A stretch of DNA of 64,000 nt from an uncultured Thalassolituus sp. (GTDB lineage Bacteria > Pseudomonadota > Gammaproteobacteria > Pseudomonadales > Oceanobacteraceae). Positions 53,877-62,031 of the stretch are shown here, piece by piece. The position numbers were made by a program, and so were the translations under genes. Every line of letters starts with the position of its first letter. Within the stretch, counting starts at the first letter, position 1. The stretch is taken from positions 186,001 to 250,000 of the forward strand of contig CAJXUK010000001.1 in NCBI GenBank assembly GCA_913061435.1, read 5' to 3'. Under the pieces are notes generated by a model that was not told the DNA's origin, ran no database searches, and saw nothing but the letters and a program-made list of their open reading frames with translations.

Positions 53877-53909
53877 AGCAATACCTCTACAGTTAATTCA
53901 TTGGTGTGG

Positions 53910-54788
53910 CTAAAGCCCACGCTGCCATTCTTGGCGTAACGCAATGCGCCCTGCAATGGCATCATCAAGCTGATTTAAAAATGCCTGCTTATCTGCACCC
54001 AGAGTGCCTTTAAGGGTTACGTAATTAGAAGCATGATCGCTACGAAAAATAGTATTTTTTAATTCTAGGGTCGATATTAGATGGCGCATTTCCATGAACA
54101 AGGTCCGCTGGTCTGGTAGTTCGTACTCGCCATTAAAGCCTTCTTTAACACGCTTATCCCCCAAAGGATAACTTACCACTAATGTTGATAAGAAATCGGG
54201 CTGAGCTTCGTTCATTAGACGCGCAGAGTTTTCAGCATGTTGCTGGCTGTATTTCATACCGCCCATGCCGTTTAAAATCATCACTGACGTTTTAATTCCT
54301 GCTTGTTTTAATTTAACCAAAGCACTCAGTGTTGAATCATAAGTCTCACCCTTGTTAATAAACTCAAGCACCTCATCATCACCACTTTCAGCACCAACAT
54401 AGGCCATACCAAAACCAAGTTGCTGCAGTTGCTTGAGGTCTTCTACGGATTTTTTACGAATATTACGCGGCAAACAATAGCTGCTAACACGCTTAACCCA
54501 AGGCATGTATTGCTTAATTGCTGTGAGGATTTCAATGAGTCGGCGAACAGGCAAAACCAAAGCATCACCATCGGCTAAGAATATCTTTTCGAATTGTGGC
54601 CCAGCAGTGGCGGCTTTTTTAATTTCTGCAAGGGTTTCATCTTCGGGCTTTGCTTTAAATTTTTTTTGCGGCTGAGTGTACATATCGCAGAAGGTGCACT
54701 TGTTCCATGAGCAGCCGTTAGTGACCTGAAGTATTAGCGAGCGACCTTCACTGGGTGGGCGAAATACGGGTTCAACGTAATTCAACAT
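53910..54788 (-). CDS. Radical SAM protein with CX4CX2C cluster motif
   Basis: 292 residues. The cluster cysteines are C26, C31 and C34 in NGCSWNKCTFCDMY, spaced CX4CX2C, not the common CX3CX2C. Next come GDALVLPVRRLIEIL (the glycine/acidic region) and YVGAESGDDEVLEFINKG, consistent with a partial TIM barrel. Substrate unknown. A free-standing gene, 32 bases from the DUF1285 start. Confidence 0.82.
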   Translation of the reverse strand: MLNYVEPVFRPPSEGRSLILQVTNGCSWNKCTFCDMYTQPQKKFKAKPEDETLAEIKKAATAGPQFEKIFLADGDALVLPVRRLIEILTAIKQYMPWVKRVSSYCLPRNIRKKSVEDLKQLQQLGFGMAYVGAESGDDEVLEFINKGETYDSTLSALVKLKQAGIKTSVMILNGMGGMKYSQQHAENSARLMNEAQPDFLSTLVVSYPLGDKRVKEGFNGEYELPDQRTLFMEMRHLISTLELKNTIFRSDHASNYVTLKGTLGADKQAFLNQLDDAIAGRIALRQEWQRGL

Positions 54789-54886
54789 AGTAAGAACACC
54801 AATCAGTTAAAAAAGAAATTGAACCCATTTTACAGTAAAGATCAGCAATACGCTGCCTTGATATCTCGTCGTAAAAGACTTTTTTA

Positions 54887-55732
54887 TCAGAGATTTTTTT
54901 TGCTTACCTTGCTTACTGAAAACTTAATCAAACGTCTCATTAATAGCGTATATAACCACGGCAAGACTCGTGAGATAAAGATCAACGACTTAGCTTCAAA
55001 GCTTGGGATAATCATCCATTTTCTTGACTGAATTCCTGCAAAAATTTGATCACAAGCATCATCTGGATCCATTGAACCGGCGAATTTTTTAAGCTCTAAA
55101 GACACAGGATCGCCATTAGCGTGCTCTTCAGCCACCATGGGTGTTTTCACCTCAGGAGGACACACACAAGACACAGCAATGCCTTGATGCTCATACTCAT
55201 AGCGTAGAGTTGTAGCAAGGCCCACCACACCAAACTTAGAAGCGCCATAAGCGCTGTAGCCATAATTACTGATAAGACCAGCAACCGAAGCGATTAAGGC
55301 AATTTGAGAGCCCGGCTTCATGAGCGGCATAATGGCGGAAGCAAAATTAAAACTGCCATTAAGATTTACATCAATGACTTTTTTAAAAGCCTCTGGTGAG
55401 GTGTCCTCTAATGTTTTATTAATCAAAATGCCAGCGGAGTTGATGGCTAGATCAGGGGATCCACTAACAGCTACTGCTTCGAGCACCGCTGCCCTAACCG
55501 ATTCAGCATCGGTGACATTAGCAGTATAAAAGCAACACTGAGTAGTACACTGCTTTGCGGTGACTTCGAGCATGGCTTTTTGTTTTTCTGAAAACTGCAA
55601 ATCTATCACACTTACAACAGCACCTAGCTTCAAATAGCGAGTTGCCAAACCATGGCCTAAACCACTACCGCCACCAGTGATAATTACGTGATTAAATTGT
55701 GGCTTATTTATACTTTTATTGCTGCTTTTCAT
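54887..55732 (-). CDS. Short-chain dehydrogenase/reductase
   Basis: 281 residues of the classical SDR fold. Cofactor motif TGGGSGLG (about residues 19-26), Asp at the end of the second strand (VSVIDLQF) favouring NAD(H), NSAG (about 97-100), catalytic Ser in LIASVAG and YxxxK in SAYGASKFG. The C-terminal 40 residues are basic with a hydrophobic segment (SLIFISRVLPWLYTLLM), so membrane association is likely. First (distal) gene of a minus-strand run with the propeller and hydrolase genes; the substrate is probably related to theirs but is unknown. Confidence 0.88.
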   Translation of the reverse strand: MKSSNKSINKPQFNHVIITGGGSGLGHGLATRYLKLGAVVSVIDLQFSEKQKAMLEVTAKQCTTQCCFYTANVTDAESVRAAVLEAVAVSGSPDLAINSAGILINKTLEDTSPEAFKKVIDVNLNGSFNFASAIMPLMKPGSQIALIASVAGLISNYGYSAYGASKFGVVGLATTLRYEYEHQGIAVSCVCPPEVKTPMVAEEHANGDPVSLELKKFAGSMDPDDACDQIFAGIQSRKWMIIPSFEAKSLIFISRVLPWLYTLLMRRLIKFSVSKVSKKNL

Positions 55733-55810
55733 GATTTAACACGTCTTATATCCAATTATTTTTTTGATTTTATATTCTAATAAATAGCGATGATATATTT
55801 GAATCCAGCT

Positions 55811-57682
55811 TTATTTATTATCGACTCTTGGCTTCGTCCTATTTTCAGCTAAGGTAAGACAAATTAACTTACCACGCCCACCTTCGATAGCTGAGGATGG
55901 TAAATTTGCATTACTAGTACATACTTCACCTTCAGATGTGAAAATAAAGTCGCGAATAAAAGTAACTCGCGTTGGGCTAGGGTAAGCTAAAAATGTTTCT
56001 AATTCTGGATTAAAACGTAAAATACGATCCGACATATTGGCTGCAATCCAAACATCTTGAGTTTTAGGGTCAATACCCACAGCATATGGAGTTTCATACT
56101 CGCCTTCAGCCAATAAAGGTAATTTATAATCTTTGACGAAGGTTTCGCTGCGCGTATCAAATTTCATTAATACTCCGCTTTCAAAAGACGGAATCCAAAG
56201 TGTACCGTCTTTAGCAAAACGTAAGCGACGCGGCGCAGGGTAAGGTGTTTTGAATTCTGTCACAGTGCCGGATACAGGATCAATTTTTCCGATGTAATTT
56301 GAATACAATTTTGAATACCAGATCGCACCATCAATTGGACTGACATCAATGCCGTAAGGCAAGTTTAATATTTCTCGGCCTTCACCACTGACCTTATGAT
56401 GGGATAAAGTTACGTGCATATTTTCTTTACCAAACCAAGATGCAATTTCAAGCACAGAAGGTAAAAAGGCATCAGATATCCAACGCCAAAATCCATTAGA
56501 AGGAAGATCTATTAAAGTAATTTCTTTCGTTTCGATATTCATACGGCCAATTTGATTAGATAAGGCCAATGTGAACCACAACTCTCCTTTGTTGTCAAAA
56601 CGCAGCGTATGCGGATAAACAGCATCCTTCCCAATAGCAATAAACTCAGTTTCGCGTGTTTTAGGGTCGATAATTCCAATTTCAGCAGCCAATGAATTGG
56701 TTGTATACAATTTTTGGTCAGGCCCAACAACGATAGAGTGCGGACCATGATGTGCTTGAAAAGTACCTAGAGGTGCGACAGCGCCAGCAAACATACCTCC
56801 CAGTGGCAGGTCATTTGCAGGCCATTGAATGTGATCAATTTCGTTGGTTTGTCTATCCAGTATCCATATTTTATCAGTACTCATATCAACGCCGTAGATT
56901 AAGCCGTCCTCACCCATTTCAACGTCGTGCACATAATTAACCGGGCCGCCAAATGACCATTCACGCCAAATTGTTCCTGGCAGCTGTGGATGCATAGAGC
57001 GAGTTCTGAAAGCTTTTACCGCTTGCCCATTAAAACTATTGGCTAAGGTTTCTGAAAAAGCTACTTCATTTTCCCTCGTAATCAAAGCGCCATAACCCTG
57101 CATACGCTGAATAACCGAAGCCCACTGATCTTCTGTTTTTGGTGTACGTGTTGTGCTATTGCCAATTTGATGACAAAAATGACACTGACTTATAAAGTCT
57201 TGCTTAGTGTCATTATCATTCCACTTAACTGCCGACGCATGAGCACTGGCGGTCAGACGTTCAGAAATTTTCACGGGGTCAGTGAGTGGATGAACCTGTA
57301 ACACTTGTGGCGATAATAGACCTGTAGGAATACCAATTTCGTGATCTGAAAAAGCGGCCCCCGCTCTCGCACGCAAGATTAGTGGTGGTCTTAAAAAATC
57401 TTGTTCAAGCGCCCAATTTCCTTGATTGTCTGTGTAGTGCGTAATACTAACGCCTCTACTATCAGTAACTGTAACCATGGCGCCAGCAACAGCAATCGAT
57501 TGATTGGTATCAGTTGTTACATGTTGTTTATTAACCAGCACCACACCAGAGACTTTAGTACTAGCTAAAGTCTCTTTTGGTATTGGGTCACTCAACGCGG
57601 CTATAACTATATTAGTCGATAGCATAAGTGTGCTGAAGCATAAAATTTTTGTATTATTTTTAATTGTTTCAATCACATTCAC
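55811..57682 (-). CDS. Fusion: carboxypeptidase-regulatory domain, cytochrome c, lyase-type beta-propeller
   Basis: 623-residue exported protein with three recognisable parts. (1) After a signal peptide (to about residue 30), a carboxypeptidase-regulatory-like beta domain (about 40-130, VTDSRGVSITHYTDNQGNWAL). (2) A small class I cytochrome c segment: haem-binding CHFCH at 167-171 and probable axial Met194 in RMQGYG. (3) A virginiamycin B lyase / SMP-30-like propeller (about 245-600) built from repeats such as GIDPKTQDVWIA and LRFDNKGELWFT. One mono-haem centre next to a propeller suggests an electron-transferring periplasmic dehydrogenase or lyase; the reaction is unknown. Confidence 0.75.
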   Translation of the reverse strand: MNVIETIKNNTKILCFSTLMLSTNIVIAALSDPIPKETLASTKVSGVVLVNKQHVTTDTNQSIAVAGAMVTVTDSRGVSITHYTDNQGNWALEQDFLRPPLILRARAGAAFSDHEIGIPTGLLSPQVLQVHPLTDPVKISERLTASAHASAVKWNDNDTKQDFISQCHFCHQIGNSTTRTPKTEDQWASVIQRMQGYGALITRENEVAFSETLANSFNGQAVKAFRTRSMHPQLPGTIWREWSFGGPVNYVHDVEMGEDGLIYGVDMSTDKIWILDRQTNEIDHIQWPANDLPLGGMFAGAVAPLGTFQAHHGPHSIVVGPDQKLYTTNSLAAEIGIIDPKTRETEFIAIGKDAVYPHTLRFDNKGELWFTLALSNQIGRMNIETKEITLIDLPSNGFWRWISDAFLPSVLEIASWFGKENMHVTLSHHKVSGEGREILNLPYGIDVSPIDGAIWYSKLYSNYIGKIDPVSGTVTEFKTPYPAPRRLRFAKDGTLWIPSFESGVLMKFDTRSETFVKDYKLPLLAEGEYETPYAVGIDPKTQDVWIAANMSDRILRFNPELETFLAYPSPTRVTFIRDFIFTSEGEVCTSNANLPSSAIEGGRGKLICLTLAENRTKPRVDNK

Positions 57683-57805
57683 AATGCTTACTCTCGATAA
57701 TCTACTTTTTTGATTGTCATATAATATAGTAAGGCTTACTTATTTCTTTGTTCTGACAGGCCAGATGCTTAACCTAGCCTGCCATATTCAATAAAAGAAA
57801 AATAA

Positions 57806-59464
57806 TTATAAAGTAGGAAGCGTTAAAGAAGACTGTGTACCTCGATGAAATTCCAAATCTATTACATTGTTCTTTCTATTAATTGGCTCATATTCGATGT
57901 CTTTACTGTCTATAGCCAAAACCACTTTATGACCGACTGGGATATTATAAGCAATTGTCGTCATATCAAATGCCAAACGCTGCGTTTTGCCTTTTTTGAT
58001 GGCGGGCAAAGTTTTGGCGCCATGAGTAATTAAAGTCGCAATGCCGCTTGGTGACATGTCGTACAAATAGGCCACTAACTGTAGACTATCTGTGTTCGAT
58101 TTCGCCTGAATGCTCACACTTGGAGTGCCACGAATTTTTAGAGTGTTGGTCAATCTTTCTGAATTAAAATAAACAGAATTAACGGGAGAGGATAACGGAA
58201 CACTAGTAATCACAGGCACATTCAACTGTCCCAGTAGCTCAGTAAAAAGTGGAACCCCTGTCGCAAATAGAGAATCTAATTGAGAGTGAAAGCGGTTTTT
58301 GCGCAAGCGCCACTTGCTGTATTTGTAGGTTTCTAAGTCACCACTATCAAACAATCTACGCGGATGCAAGTAATAACGAGTATCTTCCGCATCAGTGATT
58401 GGAAACTTATCAAAACCCTCGAATTTATCTGTAAACTTAACTTTCATTTGTACAGGTTTGGCGTTGGCAATGTCGGTTTGGATACCTTTTAGGTGTAGAT
58501 CAAACCATTGATAGGTATTATTCCACATCAGGTTATCCCCAATTCCTGTTAAGCTCGGTAAAACTTCTGCCGACGCATGGGTACCCGGTAGAAGATCGAT
58601 GTGCTTTGGTCCTGTTAACTGACTAAATAAATCTAAAACGGTGTTGGGTTGAAATAAATTATCGCCATAAGCTTTACCAAAATAAATTGCAGTACCATTG
58701 ATATTAAATTCATCAACATAATTAACAGGAGAACGAATAGCAGCCCAATCTAAAATTTCAGGAATTTGTGCTAAATTTTGTTGTTTAAGATCATCCCAGT
58801 GCTGATTCAAAATCGGATCAGGATTAGCAAGCAAGTCACCTAGCAGGGTCAAAAACTCACCCCATGCTCTACGTGGAGTTTTTTCGCCATAAAGCGCGTC
58901 CCCTAAGTCCCCCCAAGCGCTCATAGCCGATACTGCAGAGATTCGGTCATCCGCCGCCGCTCCTAATAAACTGATACCTGCACCATACGAAATACCTGCA
59001 GCACCTATAGCACTTGGGTCAACGGGATAATTAGAAATAAGGTAGTCGATAACTCGAGAGAAATCGTCAATATCTTTAGGGCCTGCCGTATCGACAAGAC
59101 CACCAGAAGTACCCCAGCCACGAGAAGCATAGCTTAATACAATATAACCCTTTTCAGCTAAGTCTGCTGCTTGCTCTAGATACTGATATTCAGTCATAGC
59201 CCAACTGTTAACGAAGATAATTGCTGGCAACAAACCATTAATATTATTGGGAACAAATATATTAGCCGACAGTAAAACATCATCACTTGCAGTAATTACA
59301 ACATCATCATCAGTCGTAAATTCTTCAGACTCAGGAAATACACCTTGGTTAAAAATTCCTGAAACAAAATTTAAAATGGGAATTAACCTACCTTCAGAGT
59401 AAGCTATGGGAGTGTTCATCATTAATGTACTTATGCTGAGTAACAACAGTATTTTTTTTAACAT
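57806..59464 (-). CDS. Secreted CocE/NonD (X-Pro dipeptidyl peptidase S15-like) hydrolase
   Basis: 552 residues with signal peptide (ending IAYSEG) and an alpha/beta-hydrolase core. Nucleophile Ser159 lies in GISYGAG; ASRGWGTSGG (about 113-122) is the oxyanion-side block, and His in LLPGTHASAE (about 305) is the likely catalytic base. The C-terminal beta domain (about 430-552) is the PepX_C type. Cocaine-esterase-like and NonD-type enzymes hydrolyse esters, beta-lactam or cyclic amide-type bonds; the substrate cannot be named. Divergent from the AraC regulator, which probably controls it. Confidence 0.85.
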   Translation of the reverse strand: MLKKILLLLSISTLMMNTPIAYSEGRLIPILNFVSGIFNQGVFPESEEFTTDDDVVITASDDVLLSANIFVPNNINGLLPAIIFVNSWAMTEYQYLEQAADLAEKGYIVLSYASRGWGTSGGLVDTAGPKDIDDFSRVIDYLISNYPVDPSAIGAAGISYGAGISLLGAAADDRISAVSAMSAWGDLGDALYGEKTPRRAWGEFLTLLGDLLANPDPILNQHWDDLKQQNLAQIPEILDWAAIRSPVNYVDEFNINGTAIYFGKAYGDNLFQPNTVLDLFSQLTGPKHIDLLPGTHASAEVLPSLTGIGDNLMWNNTYQWFDLHLKGIQTDIANAKPVQMKVKFTDKFEGFDKFPITDAEDTRYYLHPRRLFDSGDLETYKYSKWRLRKNRFHSQLDSLFATGVPLFTELLGQLNVPVITSVPLSSPVNSVYFNSERLTNTLKIRGTPSVSIQAKSNTDSLQLVAYLYDMSPSGIATLITHGAKTLPAIKKGKTQRLAFDMTTIAYNIPVGHKVVLAIDSKDIEYEPINRKNNVIDLEFHRGTQSSLTLPTL

Positions 59465-59639
59465 TCTGCATACCTTTTTTTCTTTTTATAACGTATTTTA
59501 TTGTTTTTTTTCTACTGCATTCCTTTGCTGCTTTAAACCTTATGGTTATTATATTTATTACTAGATGCCTGCAACTAAAACACCCTAATAATTAATAATG
59601 CTATTGAATACTAGTCTGAATTTTTTTTTAAATTGGTTA

Positions 59640-59670
59640 TAACAGGACATTATTTTGTCTTAACAGGACA
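59640..59670. promoter_or_regulatory. Direct-repeat operator candidate for the AraC regulator
   Basis: TAACAGGACA occurs at 59640-59649 and 59661-59670, 21 bases apart, in the divergent gap 59465-59778. Two direct repeats at two helical turns is the usual geometry of AraC-type activator sites. The rest of the gap is AT-rich, with no gene visible. Confidence 0.6.
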
Positions 59671-59778
59671 AAGATATAAATCATCTAATATTCGACTACA
59701 TGACTGTATTAAAAGTATGAGTATTTATTTGGCTACGATGAGCTATAATTATTTTTAAAAAATTAAAAGAGAATTTAA

Positions 59779-60798
59779 ATGTCAGCTATTCGAGCACCTG
59801 GCTTAGGTCGTGGCAGCATTTCAGCCCTTGTTCGTTATGCAAAAACACACTCAATACCTTTGTCGCAATGTTTGGCTCAAACGAAAATAAAACACAACTT
59901 CGATAAACTTATTGAAGACCCCTCGCCAGAACAAGAAGTGATTCTAATTAGTAATCTAATTCGACATCTAGGAAAACCTTTCTTAACAGGATTTTCAGTA
60001 GGTATCAATTATAAGGTTGGAGACCTAGGAGTATTAGGATTAGCTCTTATGTCGAGTAAAAACGCAGCTCATGCTGCTGAAATCGGCATGCGTTATTTGA
60101 ATCAAGCCTTTAACTTTACTCAGTTTAACCTTATACAAACAGGCGACTTGCTGACCATGAGGTGGCAGATGAATCAAAGTTATTCAGAAGAAATTGAGCA
60201 GTTTTTGATTGGTCGCGATATCGGCATTATTCATTTCATTTACCGCCATATTAATTTTGATACAGATGTTGTTCGCTTCCATAAGGTGGGCCTTTCCTTT
60301 GATTTTTTAGCGGGAATTAATGAAGTCAGCAAAGCATTTGGTTGCCCTGTTCAGTACAATCAAGAATGTACATTTTTGACAACGGAATTAATTCACTTAA
60401 ATACCCCACCGCCTTTTTCAAATCCTGCCAATGCACAAATTATTGAAGATACCTATTTTAATAATCTGAATAAGTTTGATTTAACACTAAGCCAAAAAAT
60501 AAAAAAACGACTAATGGCGAACGCAGATTTGAATGTGCAAAAAAGTGAAATTGCAGACCTTTATTATTTATCTGAAAGAACGCTTGCACGACACTTAAAT
60601 AAAGAAGGTACTAGTTGGCGAAAATTGTTAAGTGAGGTGCGCATAGAGAAAGCCACCCTATTACTCAAAAATAGCCAAGACTCTATACAGCAGGTATGTG
60701 ATCAGGTTGGGTTTGCCAGCATAAGTTCATTTTGCCACGCTTTTCAAAAAGCACATAACGTGTCACCAAGTGAGTATCGACGGTCAAATAAAAAATAA
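59779..60798 (+). CDS. AraC-family transcriptional regulator (OruR-like)
   Basis: 339 residues. The N-terminal half is the AraC-binding/effector domain of the OruR type; the C-terminal 100 residues carry two helix-turn-helix motifs, the second being FCHAFQKAHNVSPSEYRR and the first around ERTLARHLNKEG. Such regulators usually activate an adjacent catabolic operon. It is divergent from the CocE hydrolase, propeller and SDR run, with direct repeats in the shared gap. The ATG follows AAGAGAATTTAA. Effector unknown. Confidence 0.88.
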   Translation: MSAIRAPGLGRGSISALVRYAKTHSIPLSQCLAQTKIKHNFDKLIEDPSPEQEVILISNLIRHLGKPFLTGFSVGINYKVGDLGVLGLALMSSKNAAHAAEIGMRYLNQAFNFTQFNLIQTGDLLTMRWQMNQSYSEEIEQFLIGRDIGIIHFIYRHINFDTDVVRFHKVGLSFDFLAGINEVSKAFGCPVQYNQECTFLTTELIHLNTPPPFSNPANAQIIEDTYFNNLNKFDLTLSQKIKKRLMANADLNVQKSEIADLYYLSERTLARHLNKEGTSWRKLLSEVRIEKATLLLKNSQDSIQQVCDQVGFASISSFCHAFQKAHNVSPSEYRRSNKK

Positions 60799-60892
60799 GT
60801 GAGCACACGCGGAAGAGTTACGAGTTAGAGAAAAAAACAAATATTTATAGATAATATAATTAAATATTTTAAATGGATTATATAAATAGGGA

Positions 60893-60979
60893 TGGTACCC
60901 GGGGCCGGACTTGAACCGGCACAGCATTGCTGCCGGGGGATTTTAAGTCCCCTGTGTCTACCAATTCCACCACCCGGGC
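60893..60979 (-). tRNA. tRNA-Leu (TAA)
   Basis: 87 bases with encoded CCA and a long variable arm. Acceptor GCCCGGG / CCCGGGT, anticodon loop CTTAAAA, anticodon TAA. Confidence 0.95.
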
Positions 60980-61023
60980 ATCGAATGTTAGCTTGCGCTA
61001 AAAGATCATTTTGATCTTGAGGA

Positions 61024-61097
61024 TGGAGGCGTGACCCGGAGTCGAACCGGGCTACGTGGATTTGCAATCCAGTGCATAACCGCTTTGCTATCACGCC
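61024..61097 (-). tRNA. tRNA-Cys (GCA)
   Basis: 74 bases with CCA. Acceptor GGCGTGA / TCACGCC, anticodon loop TTGCAAA between CTGGA and TCCAC, anticodon GCA. Confidence 0.96.
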
Positions 61098-61141
61098 ATC
61101 CTGTATCTCTATATGCCAATTCAAACTGGTAAAGATTGAAT

Positions 61142-61217
61142 TGGAGCGGAAAAGGAGACTCGAACTCCCGACCCCAACCTTGGCAAGGTTATGCTCTACC
61201 AACTGAGCTATTTCCGC
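61142..61217 (-). tRNA. tRNA-Gly (GCC)
   Basis: 76 bases with CCA. Acceptor GCGGAAA / TTTCCGC, anticodon loop TTGCCAA, anticodon GCC. First of the Gly-Cys-Leu transcript; the order is as in Pseudomonas. Confidence 0.96.
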
Positions 61218-61298
61218 ATAAAAAATACTTGATGTTTTAACTGATCTCTCAGTTTGTTCTGCTGGGTAAGTGTTGCTTGCCCCTTGAACTTGTTGCGT

Positions 61299-61326
61299 AT
61301 TATGGCGAGTTTTCAAACTGTGTCAA
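61299..61326 (-). promoter_or_regulatory. Sigma70 promoter of the Gly-Cys-Leu tRNA unit
   Basis: On the minus strand: perfect -35 TTGACA (61326-61321), 16-base spacer, -10 CATAAT (61304-61299). Transcription would begin about 75 bases ahead of tRNA-Gly. Confidence 0.8.
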
Positions 61327-61443
61327 CAAGTTTTTCCCTTATTTTTAAACAACTTACGACTTTTTTAAAAAAATAACTGAAATTGTTTAAACTTTATTCA
61401 GCTTTGACTCATTTCAGCCAAAATACACAAATATTAGATTAAT

Positions 61444-61992
61444 TTAGCTGTCTTGCATCTCTGGTAAAGCCGCTCTTAAGTACTCATACATGGACCAAAC
61501 CGTTAAAGCTGCAGCAATGTACAAACTAATCATACCTAAAATACCCATCCAATGATCATGAGCAAACCCCATTACCATTGTAATCGCAGCCATCTGTAAA
61601 AAGGTTTTTACCTTACCTACCATAGACACTGCAACATCGGCACGCTTACCCAGCTCGGCCATCCATTCTCGCAAAGCAGAAATTACAACCTCACGACCAA
61701 TAATAATTAATGCCGGTATGGTCAACCAGATCGTCGAATAGTGTTCGATCAACAAAGCTAAAGCGATAACAACACTTAATTTATCCGCCACGGGGTCTAA
61801 AAAAGCACCCAAGGGTGTGGATTGGTCGAGTTTACGTGCTAGATAACCGTCAACAAAGTCAGTAAACGATGCAATCATAAATACCCAGGCGGCTACATAG
61901 TGGGCATTGTCCGCAGGCCACAGATAAAAACAAATAACCATAACAGGAATCATCACGATACGGCTCATGGTTAAAATATTAGGTAAGTTCAT
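61444..61992 (-). CDS. pgsA: Phosphatidylglycerophosphate synthase PgsA
   Basis: 182 residues, inner-membrane CDP-alcohol phosphotransferase that makes phosphatidylglycerophosphate. The family motif DG-x2-AR-x8-G-x3-D-x3-D is complete in DFVDGYLARKLDQSTPLGAF followed by LDPVADKL. About four to five helices. AAGAGA precedes the ATG. Lies between uvrC and the tRNA unit as in Pseudomonas. Confidence 0.95.
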   Translation of the reverse strand: MNLPNILTMSRIVMIPVMVICFYLWPADNAHYVAAWVFMIASFTDFVDGYLARKLDQSTPLGAFLDPVADKLSVVIALALLIEHYSTIWLTIPALIIIGREVVISALREWMAELGKRADVAVSMVGKVKTFLQMAAITMVMGFAHDHWMGILGMISLYIAAALTVWSMYEYLRAALPEMQDS

Positions 61993-62031
61993 AATTTCTC
62001 TTGTAGTTGACGTTGTAACTTTAGATTTATA

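Noticed and set aside
60825-61316. A 163-codon minus-strand frame across the tRNA cluster
   Set aside because: It runs through three tRNA genes and their promoter; no coding signal of its own.
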